A stretch of 64,000 nucleotides of DNA from Glaciihabitans sp. (GCA_025463785.1 JAODBD010000002.1:1-64000), one strand, 5' to 3'; shown: positions 19,111 through 28,675, numbered from the stretch's first letter. Notes: generated by a model not told the origin, from the letters alone. A program made the numbers and translations.

Positions 19111-19935
19111 TCAGGCAGCCTTGGAATCCCCAAGCGCGCGTTCGGTGGCATCCCACAGCTCAGCCGCAAGTTTGGCATCGCTGGCCTGCCCGGCAGTCGA
19201 ACCTCCCGGCGTAAGCCCGTCAAAATAGCTGCCGTTTGGCGCGTCCAGGTCTGCGCTGGACGCGAGCTGGATGAGAGGCACGGCTCCCGCCTCCGGCGAA
19301 ATCTGCGTAAGCGATGCAAGCCGCATTGCCACCCTCCCGGCCGCTGAGTCGAGACCAAACGAGGTGCTTACCGAGCCGGGATGAAACGAATACGCCGTCA
19401 GTTTGCTGCGTTTCGCGAGCTCCCTGATGAAGAGAATCGTCTCGAGCTTGGAGGTGCCATAGGCGCGCCAGCCGCCAAGATACGGCCGCTTCCTGGAGTC
19501 AAGATCGTCAAGATTGACTCTGCCGAAACGGTTCGCGACGCTGGCCGTGCTGATCACGCGGGCGTTGCTCGCGGTCAGTCGGTCGAGCAGAAGGCTCGTG
19601 AGGAGGAACGGCGCGAGGTGATTGTGCTGAAAGGTGCGCTCGTGGCCGTCGGCGGTGTCAGCACGCTTACCGACGAGACCACCGGCGTTGTTGGCGAGGA
19701 CGTCGATGCGCGGATAGGTCGCCAGCAGTTCTGCGGCGAGTGCCCTCACGTCATCGAGGCGATCGTAATCGGCGACGAACGCGGTGCCGCCGATTGAGGC
19801 CGCGACAGACTTCGTTCGTTCCGGGTTTCGGCCGACGACGGCGACATCCCAGCCGGCCCTGGCCAGTTCTTTGGCGGCGATCGCGCCGATTCCCGAACTC
19901 GCGCCGGTCAGAACAATGGTCTTCGCAGTGGCCAT
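19111..19935 (-). CDS. Short-chain dehydrogenase/reductase
   Basis: MATAKTIVLTGASSGIGAIAAKELARAGWDVAVVGRN, NNAGG, YGTSKLETILF. Confidence 0.88.
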   Translation of the reverse strand: MATAKTIVLTGASSGIGAIAAKELARAGWDVAVVGRNPERTKSVAASIGGTAFVADYDRLDDVRALAAELLATYPRIDVLANNAGGLVGKRADTADGHERTFQHNHLAPFLLTSLLLDRLTASNARVISTASVANRFGRVNLDDLDSRKRPYLGGWRAYGTSKLETILFIRELAKRSKLTAYSFHPGSVSTSFGLDSAAGRVAMRLASLTQISPEAGAVPLIQLASSADLDAPNGSYFDGLTPGGSTAGQASDAKLAAELWDATERALGDSKAA

Positions 19936-19978
19936 GGACCGCACCATCCCCTCGTACTTTGCACAATACAGTGGCTGT

Positions 19979-21208
19979 ATGAGCGGCGGGCTCCGACGGA
20001 TCGCGATGGTGTCAATGCACACATCGCCCGCCGAGTTGCCCGGCCGCGGCGACGCGGGTGGCATGAACGTCTCGATTCTTGCGGTCGCCCGGGCGTTGGC
20101 CGGTCGCGGCGTCGAAGTCGATCTGCTCACTCGCGCATCGGCAGAGCCGACCGACCGCGAGCTTTCGGACGGCGTCACACTGCGAACCCTGGCGGCCGGC
20201 GCGCCCATCCCGATTCCGAAATCGAGACTGGTGGATGTCGCAGACGAGTTCGGCGAGGCTGTCGCGACCCTGGTCGGTCGGCACGCCCCCCGCTACGACC
20301 TCCTGCACGCGCACTACTGGCTGAGCGGACTCGCCACTCTGCCGGTGGCTATCGAACTCGGGCTGCCGTTCGTGCAGAGCTTCCACACGCTGGGCGCGAT
20401 GAAGAACCGGTCGCTCGGCGAAGGCGACGAGCCAGAGCCCGAGGGACGGCTGCGTGGCGAAGGTTTCCTGGTTACTCAGGCCGATGCGATTGTGGCGGGT
20501 TCAAGCGCTGAGGTAGCGGTTCTCATCGACGACCTTCGGGCGCCGCCGGATCGGCTGTGGGTCATTCCACCCGGCGTCGACACCGACCTGTTTTCGCCGA
20601 CGCGCGCTCGCAACGAGCATGCGATGCGTGAGTATTTGGGGCTCGAGAGCGAGCGCCCGCTGCTGGTGGTCGCGGGCCGCATTCAACCGCTCAAGGACCA
20701 GGAATTGGCCATCCGCATCCTCGCCGCCGTGCACGTTACCCACGGTGGGGCGCCGCTGCTCGTCATTGCGGGCGAGGCGAGTGACGACGCGTATCTTGGG
20801 CATCTCGAGCGGGTCGCAATGGACCTCGGGGTCGCAGGCGACGTGCGATTCGCTGGTGCCTTGGACCGCGAGACGCTCGCCGACCTGCTCGCGGCGGCGG
20901 CACTCACGCTCGTGACTTCGCGATCTGAAACCTTTGGACTGGTCGCGCTGGAGTCTGCCGCGAGCGGAACGCCGGTCGTCGGCTACCGCTCCACCGGGCT
21001 CGTTGACTCGATCGCGGACGGCGAATCGGGGATCCTCGTGGATGGCCGCGATCCCCACGAGTGGGCTGCCGTTGTTTCCGGACTGCTGGAGAGCGAGGTG
21101 AGACTCGCCCGGCTCGGCGTTTCGGCACGCGGGCACGCCGAGGGATTCACCTGGGCGACGGCCGCGGCGTCCCTGCTCGCGGTCTACGAAAACCTGGTAC
21201 GGCGCTAG
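19979..21208 (+). CDS. GT4 glycosyltransferase, MshA-like
   Basis: IAMVSMHTSPAELPGRGDAGGMNVSILAVARALAGRGVEVDLLTR, LHAHYWLSG, VIPPGVDTDLFSP, SRSETFGLVALESAASGTPVVG. Confidence 0.85.
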   Translation: MSGGLRRIAMVSMHTSPAELPGRGDAGGMNVSILAVARALAGRGVEVDLLTRASAEPTDRELSDGVTLRTLAAGAPIPIPKSRLVDVADEFGEAVATLVGRHAPRYDLLHAHYWLSGLATLPVAIELGLPFVQSFHTLGAMKNRSLGEGDEPEPEGRLRGEGFLVTQADAIVAGSSAEVAVLIDDLRAPPDRLWVIPPGVDTDLFSPTRARNEHAMREYLGLESERPLLVVAGRIQPLKDQELAIRILAAVHVTHGGAPLLVIAGEASDDAYLGHLERVAMDLGVAGDVRFAGALDRETLADLLAAAALTLVTSRSETFGLVALESAASGTPVVGYRSTGLVDSIADGESGILVDGRDPHEWAAVVSGLLESEVRLARLGVSARGHAEGFTWATAAASLLAVYENLVRR

Positions 21209-22611
21209 TCTGGCCGCCCGTACGTCTCGAGAAGCCTGAGCCAGATTTCATTCATGGTCGGGTAGGCCGGGACGCCGTGCCAAAGGCGCTCGAGCGGGAT
21301 CTCGCCCACGATCGCGAACGTCGCCGCCTGCAGCATCTCACTCACGTCCTGGCCGACGAACGTCACCCCGAGAATGACCTTGCGCTTTTCGTCGACGACC
21401 ATGCGCGCCTTGCCCGAGTAGTCATCCGCCTGGACGCTTGAGCCCGCGAGCCAGCCGAGTTCGTAGTCGACAACGCGGATGTCGTATCCGGCCTTCGCCG
21501 CTGCGGCAGCCGTCAGGCCGACGGAGGCAACTTCGGGGTCACTGAACGTCACTTGCGGCACAACCTCGTGGTCGGCGGTTGCCGCGTGGGCGCCCCACTT
21601 GCCGTCATGAACTGGCTTGCCGAGAGCTCGCGCGGCGATGACATCGCCGGCGGCACGCGCCTGGTACTTGCCCTGGTGTGTCAGGAGCGCGCGGTGGTTG
21701 ACGTCACCGGTCGCGTAGAGCCACTCAAAGCCCCTGACCTTCATGGTGTCGTCGACGTCGAGCCAGTCGCCTGACCTGAGCCCGATGTTTTCGAGGCCGA
21801 GATCCATGCTGCGCGGAACCCGACCCGTTGCGACCAACAGCTCAGCAGTCGTGACCGTGAGGCCGTTGTCGAGTTCGATGACGAACGAATTATCGACCTT
21901 GGAAACACCGGTCGGCTCGACCTTCAGGTGCACCGTCGCGCCAAGCTCTTTCAGCGAGGCCTCGACCAGTTCCCCGGCGAATGGCTCCTGGCCGCTGAGC
22001 AGGCCGCGGCGGGACAGCAGTGTGACATGGGTACCGAAGCTCGCGTATGCCGTCGCCATCTCGACCGCGACGACACCGCCACCGATGATTGCGAGACTTT
22101 CCGGCGCCGTCTGGGCGCTGGTGGCATCCCGACTCGTCCAGGGCTTCGAATCACGAAGGCCCGGGATGTCCGGAAGCAGCGCCACGGACCCCGTGCTGAC
22201 GCATACTGCGTGACGCGCCGTGTACACGGTGTCGCCCACCGTGACCTCCTTCACGCCCGTGATGACGCCGTGACCGCGGACGAGGTCAATGTGAGCGGAC
22301 TTGAGCCACTCGACCTGGCTCTCGTCATCCCAGTCATGGATGATGCTGTTGCGTCGCGCGAAGGTCGCGGCAACGTCGAGTTTGCCGGTAATGGCTTCAC
22401 GTGCGCCGCCCACTTTCTGGGCAGCGCGGTAGGCGATTCCACTACGCAGGAGAACCTTGGACGGCATGCAGGCCCAGTACGAGCATTCGCCGCCGACCAG
22501 CTCTGCTTCGACGATGAGGGTGGTCAGACCGCCCTGCACGGCGCGATCGGCAACATTTTCGCCGACGGCTCCCGCGCCAATGACAATGAGGTCGTACTCG
22601 GTTGTAGTCAT
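21205..22611 (-). CDS. FAD-dependent pyridine nucleotide-disulfide oxidoreductase
   Basis: DLIVIGAGAVGENVADRAVQGG, GGECSYWACMPSK redox motif, ATGDVNHRALLTHQGKYQAR. Confidence 0.88.
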   Translation of the reverse strand: MTTTEYDLIVIGAGAVGENVADRAVQGGLTTLIVEAELVGGECSYWACMPSKVLLRSGIAYRAAQKVGGAREAITGKLDVAATFARRNSIIHDWDDESQVEWLKSAHIDLVRGHGVITGVKEVTVGDTVYTARHAVCVSTGSVALLPDIPGLRDSKPWTSRDATSAQTAPESLAIIGGGVVAVEMATAYASFGTHVTLLSRRGLLSGQEPFAGELVEASLKELGATVHLKVEPTGVSKVDNSFVIELDNGLTVTTAELLVATGRVPRSMDLGLENIGLRSGDWLDVDDTMKVRGFEWLYATGDVNHRALLTHQGKYQARAAGDVIAARALGKPVHDGKWGAHAATADHEVVPQVTFSDPEVASVGLTAAAAAKAGYDIRVVDYELGWLAGSSVQADDYSGKARMVVDEKRKVILGVTFVGQDVSEMLQAATFAIVGEIPLERLWHGVPAYPTMNEIWLRLLETYGRPD

Positions 22612-22630
22612 TTCTCCACTGTACTTATCC

Positions 22631-22693
22631 GCGAGTTGCCCGGAATGGACGGGTTTCTCGCGAAGAACCCGACCAATGCGGGCAACTCACGAG
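22631..22693. repeat. 63-bp intergenic palindromic (REP-like) element, copy 2
   Basis: GCGAGTTGCCCGGAATGGACGGGTTTCTCGCGAAGAACCCGACCAATGCGGGCAACTCACGAG; 51 of 63 positions identical to copy 1 by hand alignment. Confidence 0.85.
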
Positions 22694-22711
22694 TTGGGGT
22701 TAGCGGGGTGG

Positions 22712-23497
22712 TCAGCGGCCGGTGAAGTGGGCGGCGGTGCGGGTTAGGAACGCCTGCATGCCGACGGTCGAGTCCTCGGTCTGGACGAGCCGCACGAGTT
22801 CGGGCTGGAGGTCGGCCGCAGCCGCGTCATCCCCTTCGCGCAACGCGACCTTCGCGTTCGCGAGCGCAGCCTGAACGGCCAGCGGTGCCTGTGCCGCGAT
22901 CCGTTGCGCCAGCTCGAGCGCGCGCTCGTACTGGGCGCCGTCTGGCACTACCTCCTGGACGAGACCGATGCGCAGCGCTTCTGCCGCGTCGAATGTGTCG
23001 CCGGTCAGGATCCAGCGCATGGCATTACCCCAGCCGACGGCCCGGGGAAAGCGAATCGTGGCGCCACCAAACGGCAGGATTCCGCGCCCGACCTCGATCT
23101 GCGCGAACGTCGTCGATTCGGCGGCGATCGCAATCTCGCTTGCGAGCAACAGCTCGATTCCGAGGGTGAGGCAGATGCCCTGCACTGCAATGACGACCGG
23201 CTTGGTGAGGTCGTGACCACTAACCTGCCAGGGATCGATGCCGCCCTCCGGCACGATGTCGAGGCCGGTCGGGCCGATGTGTGGGGCGACATCCGCAAGG
23301 TCTAATCCGCCTGTGAAGTGGTCGCCGTGGGCGAAGACGAGGCCTGCGCGAAGTTCGGGGTCCCGCTGGAGCACGCCGTAGGCGAGCGCGAGTTCCTGCA
23401 GCATCCGCCAGTCTGCCGCGTTGCGCTTGTCAGTGCGGTTGAGTCCGATGAGGAGTACGTGGCCGTCGCGGTCGACCGTGACGCGGGGTTCAGTCAT
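22712..23497 (-). CDS. Enoyl-CoA hydratase/isomerase (crotonase) family
   Basis: LIGLNRTDKRNAADWRML, FTGGLDLADV, PFGGATIRFPRAVGWGNAMRWILTGDTFDAAEALRIGLVQEVV. Confidence 0.9.
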   Translation of the reverse strand: MTEPRVTVDRDGHVLLIGLNRTDKRNAADWRMLQELALAYGVLQRDPELRAGLVFAHGDHFTGGLDLADVAPHIGPTGLDIVPEGGIDPWQVSGHDLTKPVVIAVQGICLTLGIELLLASEIAIAAESTTFAQIEVGRGILPFGGATIRFPRAVGWGNAMRWILTGDTFDAAEALRIGLVQEVVPDGAQYERALELAQRIAAQAPLAVQAALANAKVALREGDDAAAADLQPELVRLVQTEDSTVGMQAFLTRTAAHFTGR

Positions 23498-23524
23498 GCC
23501 CGTCAGCTTAAGCGAATCGACCGA

Positions 23525-24343
23525 TCAGCTCGTGAGGGCGCCGATGATGCGAAGGATGGTCGGCAGGTCATCCGCGGCACGTTCGGCCGATGCGGGCGCG
23601 AACTCGGTGATGCCTGCTCCGGCCAGCGGGAAGCGCCCCTTGACGGCCTTGATCAGCTCAACCAGTTTTGCGGCCGACAGCCCGAAGGGTTCGGGATTAC
23701 CGATGCTTTCGATCTCACCAGGGTCAAGTACGTCGAGGTCGATGTGAATGTAAACGGATGCCGCGCCGGTCGCCTCAATCGCCGCCACCAGGTCGTCGGC
23801 TGTGAAGCCGTCGCCCTCGAGCATCCGGATGCCCGCCTCGGTGATGAAGGAATCCTCCGCATCGTCGAGCGACCTCGTGCCGGCGAGAATCAGGCGGTCC
23901 GGTGCCAGAGGGCGGGCGGGGACGAGCCCGGGGGCGCCATCCCCGATGAGTGTGCGCGCGATCATTCCACAGAATGCGGAGGACGGCGACGACTCGGGTG
24001 TGTTCAGGTCGGCGTGCCCGTCAAACCAGATCACCGCCACGTCACCAGCGTCCGCAACGTGCTCCACGGCTGCCAGTTCGACCCCGCAGTCCCCGCCGAT
24101 CGTGATGGCGGGGCCGTCGATGGTCGACAGTGCACGGGCAAGACGATCGCGAACCAGCTGGATCGAGCTGAACCGCGACACGCCCGAACCTTGGGCCTCA
24201 CCCGCCTCGAGCGGGATGTCAACGACTATCGTGCTTGCGCTCGGGAGGTCGCCGCGGATTGCCTCCGCTCCATCCACGAGGCGCATAGCGCGCGATGAAC
24301 CGGAGCCCTGCCACTGGGGAACGACGACAAATGTTGCAGCCAC
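23525..24343 (-). CDS. Arginase/agmatinase-family protein
   Basis: TIGGDCGVELA, VIWFDGHADLNTPESSPSSAFCGM, VYIHIDLDVLDPGE metal-ligand motifs. Confidence 0.88.
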   Translation of the reverse strand: MAATFVVVPQWQGSGSSRAMRLVDGAEAIRGDLPSASTIVVDIPLEAGEAQGSGVSRFSSIQLVRDRLARALSTIDGPAITIGGDCGVELAAVEHVADAGDVAVIWFDGHADLNTPESSPSSAFCGMIARTLIGDGAPGLVPARPLAPDRLILAGTRSLDDAEDSFITEAGIRMLEGDGFTADDLVAAIEATGAASVYIHIDLDVLDPGEIESIGNPEPFGLSAAKLVELIKAVKGRFPLAGAGITEFAPASAERAADDLPTILRIIGALTS

Positions 24344-24363
24344 GAACTCAGTGTGCCAGCAAG

Positions 24364-25008
24364 TTACGACCCGAGTGGCGTTGCTTTTGCCAAGTTCGCT
24401 TCAAGCTCACTCTTGATTTGACGGTGCCCATAGGCGGGTGTGTCGCGTTGGACCCGCCAGCTCTCAGCGAGCGGGCCGATGTTGACGGTGTCGAACCCAA
24501 ACTGGTCGTAAAGATCGGTGATGAGCTCGACCGCGTCTGAATGGTCGCTCGCGGTCGCAAGCGCGCGACGGTCGGGGTCGCCCGCCGGCTTGCCCGCGAC
24601 CGGGATGTCGGCCGCACCGATGTGGTTGAACCCCTTGACGACCTTTGACGTTGGAAGCTTCTTTTGCAGAAGGCCGGTGGAGGTCTCCCTGCCGTCGTCG
24701 AGTTCGGCGATGTGCCCGTCGCGCTCCCAGTAGTAGTTGTTCGTGTCGATCACGATCTTGCCGGCGAGCTCGTCGACCGGGAGTGTGTTGATCGCCGAGA
24801 ACGGGATCGTGACGACGACGAAGTCACCGGCCGTGGCAGCCTCGATTGCCGTGCCCGCTTTCGCTTGCGGACCGAGCTCCGCGATCAGGGCGGCGAGGGT
24901 TTCGGGACCCCGAGAGTTGCTCAGAACGACGTTGCTGCCGTTCGCAATGGCCGCGCGAGCGACGTTGCTGCCGATACTTCCCGCACCGATGAATCCGATT
25001 GTTGTCAT
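24364..25008 (-). CDS. NADPH-dependent F420 reductase-like NAD(P)-binding protein
   Basis: TIGFIGAGSIGSNVARAAIANGSNVVLSNSRGPE, KVVKGFNHIGAADI. Confidence 0.8.
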   Translation of the reverse strand: MTTIGFIGAGSIGSNVARAAIANGSNVVLSNSRGPETLAALIAELGPQAKAGTAIEAATAGDFVVVTIPFSAINTLPVDELAGKIVIDTNNYYWERDGHIAELDDGRETSTGLLQKKLPTSKVVKGFNHIGAADIPVAGKPAGDPDRRALATASDHSDAVELITDLYDQFGFDTVNIGPLAESWRVQRDTPAYGHRQIKSELEANLAKATPLGS

Positions 25009-25048
25009 GCAGGCACTAACCCCGCGTCGTCGAGAGGTCTTCCCGCTC

Positions 25049-25783
25049 TCAGCGGATTGCTAGGTCATGAGTCGGTCCGCTCACCTGCTCGCCGCCTCCC
25101 GCGACCGAGACTACGACGGATGCCGATACCTGATACTGCCCGGCCGGTGCCGGCGGCAGGTCTGCGCGCAGTCCACCCGACCTGTCGTCACCCTTCGAAC
25201 AGAGCAACGGCGAAAGAACCACCTGGAACGAGGTGGATGCCCCGTGAGCGAGGTCCAGTTGCCGCAGCGGCGCGGGGATGGCCGCGTCGGTGTGCCACAC
25301 GACGATCCCGTTCCGGGACAACGTGATGATCGGGGCGCCGGTCGAACCCGTCACCCGCTGGGCGCCTGCGTTAGTGAGCGTGACGACACCAGTCACGACG
25401 CCGCCTCGGGTGGTGGTCGAAGGAAAGTCGAGCGTGACGACAAGTCCGCTCGCGGTTGAGCTGAGCTGTGGTGCCGCGTAGCCGCACCGGCTTGCGACGG
25501 CCATCCCGGATCCGCTGGTTCCTGGCTGCGCCTGAGGGACTGTGCCGCCCGAGTCGACGGCGCTCGATGCCGTGCCGTTCGTTGAGACGGCCAGGTTGCC
25601 GAGGCCGTAGACCGCCCCACCCACAACGACGACGACCGCACACACTGAGGCGAGGGCGGCGCCGACCAGTCTGGGGACACGTCGCCGGCGCGCTCGCCGG
25701 ATTACGGCATCCGCATTGATCCTGCCCGTGGTCGCGGCGTCCGCAGAACGCAGCAGGTCACCGAGGTTGAGTTCATCTGGCAT
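25049..25783 (-). CDS. Single-TM protein, putative partner/anti-sigma of the upstream ECF sigma
   Basis: Short cytoplasmic N-terminus, basic stretch, one TM, exported C-domain; start overlaps sigma stop. Confidence 0.6.
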   Translation of the reverse strand: MPDELNLGDLLRSADAATTGRINADAVIRRARRRRVPRLVGAALASVCAVVVVVGGAVYGLGNLAVSTNGTASSAVDSGGTVPQAQPGTSGSGMAVASRCGYAAPQLSSTASGLVVTLDFPSTTTRGGVVTGVVTLTNAGAQRVTGSTGAPIITLSRNGIVVWHTDAAIPAPLRQLDLAHGASTSFQVVLSPLLCSKGDDRSGGLRADLPPAPAGQYQVSASVVVSVAGGGEQVSGPTHDLAIR

Positions 25784-26309
25784 GGGATGCCTCCGATCCG
25801 TCGTCCGGGCGAAGGGCCGCCGCCATTCTGGCCAACCCATCGCTCAGGTACCGCTTGACCGCACCGGAACTGAGTCCGAGTGTCTCCGCGATGTCATCGA
25901 CCTTCAGGTCGTCGTAGTAGCGCAGGACGAGGCAGGCTCGCTCGCGCGGGGTGAGTTTCTGCAGCTCGCCATGCAGATCGAGTCGCGCGTCGGTCGCTTC
26001 GGCAGGGGAGTCGAGCTCTACGGGTGCGGCTTCCAGGTGCGCGATCCTGCGCCAGCGGGACGCTCGTCGTCCCCGGTCGATGAACGCGTTGAGAATCGCC
26101 CGCCGAACGTAGGCCTCCGCGCTGGCAACGGTGAAGCCGTTGCGCAGGCGGCCGAAGGCGCCGACCAGGGCGTCCTGGACAAGGTCTGGGGCGTCATCCA
26201 CACTGCCCGAAACAAAGTACGCGTACCGGGTGAGGGCGTCGCCGCGCTCCGCCACGAGCGTGTGTACGACCCGCTCCCACTCGGGGGCGCCCGATGCTGC
26301 TGGCTGCAC
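25773..26309 (-). CDS. RNA polymerase ECF sigma factor (SigE-like family)
   Basis: YAYFVSGSVDDAPDLVQDALVGAFGRLRN and LTPRERACLVLRYYDDLKVDDIAETLGLSSGAVKRYLSDGLARM. Confidence 0.9.
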   Translation of the reverse strand: MQPAASGAPEWERVVHTLVAERGDALTRYAYFVSGSVDDAPDLVQDALVGAFGRLRNGFTVASAEAYVRRAILNAFIDRGRRASRWRRIAHLEAAPVELDSPAEATDARLDLHGELQKLTPRERACLVLRYYDDLKVDDIAETLGLSSGAVKRYLSDGLARMAAALRPDDGSEASHAR

Positions 26310-26390
26310 GGATTACCCTTCCTGGCTGTGCCCTCACCTGCTAAGACGCTGTCGTGGCCGAAAACGTTGGGATGGGTGCAGGATATCGAG

Positions 26391-27083
26391 GTGGCAATTG
26401 ATCAGGCGTTTCTCGACGAGTTGTGGGACTTTTCTGACCCCGAGGCGTCAGAAGCGCGGTTCCGGGCGGCGGGCGACGACCCGGAATTGCAGACGCAGGT
26501 CGCGCGTGCACTTGGACTGCAGCGACGGTTTGACGAAGGGGAGCGCATCCTCGAGGCGATACGGGATGCCGCCCCGGCGACCCGGGTGCGCATCCTTCTC
26601 GAACACGGTCGGCTGCTGAACTCGTGCGGTGACGCAACCGCGGCGATCCCCCTGTTCGAGGAGGCTGCCCGGCTCGCCTCGACTGCGGCCCTCGACTTCC
26701 TCGAAATCGACGCTGTTCATATGCTTGCGATCGCCGATGCGGAGCGCTCTTCGCAGCATTTTGGGCACGGTATGCAATTGGCTCAGGCGACAGCGGATCC
26801 GCGCAGCAAGCGGTGGCTGGTGAGCCTGCACAACAATTTCGGCTGGCTTCAGTTCGACGATGGGCAGCTGGAACTTGCGCTACAGCAATTTCACGAAGCT
26901 TTCGCTGCCGCGATTGCGTATGGAACCGAAGACCAGCGGTTCTATTCGCGGTGGGCGATCGCCCGATGCCAGCGGGAACTGGGGCAGGAGGTTGCCGCAG
27001 AGACGTTGCAGCGGGAGTTGCTGGCAGAGCGCCCTGACGACGCCGATGTTCTCGAAGAGTTGCGGAGCCTGCGCCAGAGTTGA
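26391..27083 (+). CDS. TPR-like protein
   Basis: Repeated helical units (FRAAGDDPELQTQVARALGLQRRFDEGERILEAIR...); GTG start chosen inside longer ORF. Confidence 0.7.
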   Translation: MAIDQAFLDELWDFSDPEASEARFRAAGDDPELQTQVARALGLQRRFDEGERILEAIRDAAPATRVRILLEHGRLLNSCGDATAAIPLFEEAARLASTAALDFLEIDAVHMLAIADAERSSQHFGHGMQLAQATADPRSKRWLVSLHNNFGWLQFDDGQLELALQQFHEAFAAAIAYGTEDQRFYSRWAIARCQRELGQEVAAETLQRELLAERPDDADVLEELRSLRQS

Positions 27084-27141
27084 GTGAGCGCGAAAACGTC
27101 AAGGGCTTCCGCGTCGGTTGAGCGCGAGCAAGGCTGTTGGT

Positions 27142-27492
27142 ATGAAACGGGTCTTCTACGCGAGCGGTTCGGTGTTGACGGGCGATCGCATGGCAGAAGC
27201 GCTTGTGCACTACGCGGAGTTGCTGGCCATGCGTGAAACCTCTGACACCGCGGACATCCCCATCGTCCTCGGGGACGGATCGATCGTTCGAGCACAGCTA
27301 CTCATTGGGCCGGCGAGTCAGCTGGCCGTCGTGCCCGAAGAGGGCGACGACGAGGGGCCGGAGGACGAGGACACCATCGCTGAACTGTCGAGACGAACTC
27401 GTGCGCTGTCAAGCCCCCATCCGCAGGCAATCGATGACGCACCGAGTCCCTACTATGCAGATGGCGACAACTTTACTGACTCGCTCGGGTGA
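27142..27492 (+). CDS. Small hypothetical protein
   Basis: MKRVFYASGSVLTGDRMAEALVHYAELLAM...; overlaps next gene by 4 bp. Confidence 0.65.
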   Translation: MKRVFYASGSVLTGDRMAEALVHYAELLAMRETSDTADIPIVLGDGSIVRAQLLIGPASQLAVVPEEGDDEGPEDEDTIAELSRRTRALSSPHPQAIDDAPSPYYADGDNFTDSLG

Positions 27493-27869
27493 CGGACGGA
27501 TGTGAGCGACGTCGCCTCGACTCGTGGAAGGACACCCCGCTGGGCAAGCTGCAGTACGGAAATTCAGGACTCGAGATCGAGTTCGACGATCGGGTCCTCG
27601 CGCACCTTCAGGTCGTGATTGGTGCGAAGATGCGTCGTCGCGAGGGATTCTTCTTCTCGTGGCGCGACGATCCCGCGCTCGGTGACGGGCGCAGCAGCAT
27701 CTGGGTCGAGACATCGATTCCGCTGTTCTTTCGGTTCGCGACGCCGGGGCGTCACCAGCTCAATCGCGAGTGGTTGGAGCAGTTGACCCAGTCGGCCAAC
27801 CAGACGCAGGGGCTGTTCCTCACCACGGAGCCCGGCGAAGATGCGGCGCGGCCTAAGTCCCCGGTGTAG
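27489..27869 (+). CDS. DUF7882-like small protein (start uncertain; may begin further in)
   Basis: LGKLQYGNSGLEIEFDDRVLAHLQVVIGAKMRRREGFFFSWRDD pattern seen in Microbacteriaceae small proteins. Confidence 0.65.
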   Translation: MTDGCERRRLDSWKDTPLGKLQYGNSGLEIEFDDRVLAHLQVVIGAKMRRREGFFFSWRDDPALGDGRSSIWVETSIPLFFRFATPGRHQLNREWLEQLTQSANQTQGLFLTTEPGEDAARPKSPV

Positions 27870-28620
27870 CGTGCGCTTGCCTTTCGGGCATCGCGAGGAT
27901 TGCGTTCTGCTTCTCGACCAGGACCATCAGACGGTCCAGGTGTTCTGAAACCCGCGTGAGTTCTGCTTTCGTCGCCAGTTCTGCCTCCGTTTCGAGGTCG
28001 TCGGCGCGGGTTCCCATCTGCTCGACCAACCACGACGCGATCGCTGCTGTCACGATGCCAAGCAGGGCGATCCCGCCAATCATGAGGCCGACCGCAACAC
28101 AGCGCCCGACAAGCGTGACCGGGTAGTAGTCGCCGTAGCCGACTGTCGTCAGAGTCGCGACCGCCCACCAGAGGGAGTCACCTATGTTTCGGATGTTGGA
28201 TCCCGGCGCATCCTGCTCGGCGTCAAGCGTCCCCAGGGCGCCAGCGTAGGTCAGCAATATCGCGCCCCCGATCGCATACGTGACTACACGCCCTCGAAGT
28301 GCATTGGCCGCGAAGCTCCGCATGAGCCGCAAGAGGGCAAACAAGCGCAGCAGCCGAAGGGGACGCAGCACTGGCAATGCGAGGATGACCACCTCGTGGA
28401 GGTTCTGCAGCAACCACCGCATCCGCCGTTCGGCGAGCACCAGGTTTGCGATGAAGTCAATGATGAACAGAATCCAGGTCGTCCAAATCACCCAGTCGAA
28501 CACGGCCGAACGACTGTCAGGAAAATTTTCGATCACCTCAATCGAGTAGGCGACGAGAAACACTACGGATGCCACCAGGAGCGGCCACTCGGCGTACCTG
28601 CGCCACGCGGATTGAGTCAT
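27853..28620 (-). CDS. Voltage-gated-type ion channel (K+ selectivity filter)
   Basis: TM-rich, LRLLRLFALLRLMRSFA S4-like helix, WWAVATLTTVGYGDYYP filter. Confidence 0.88.
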   Translation of the reverse strand: MTQSAWRRYAEWPLLVASVVFLVAYSIEVIENFPDSRSAVFDWVIWTTWILFIIDFIANLVLAERRMRWLLQNLHEVVILALPVLRPLRLLRLFALLRLMRSFAANALRGRVVTYAIGGAILLTYAGALGTLDAEQDAPGSNIRNIGDSLWWAVATLTTVGYGDYYPVTLVGRCVAVGLMIGGIALLGIVTAAIASWLVEQMGTRADDLETEAELATKAELTRVSEHLDRLMVLVEKQNAILAMPERQAHATPGT

Positions 28621-28675
28621 AAGGCATGGTAGAGCCCTCGGATCCCCCACTATCGCGCCCAATACCGGTCCGCCG

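Noticed and set aside
19979-22611. Mycothiol pathway cluster (MshA-like plus disulfide reductase)
   Set aside because: Genes are convergent neighbours, no mshB/C/D present, and the reductase motif is not specific for mycothione reductase; adjacency alone is insufficient.
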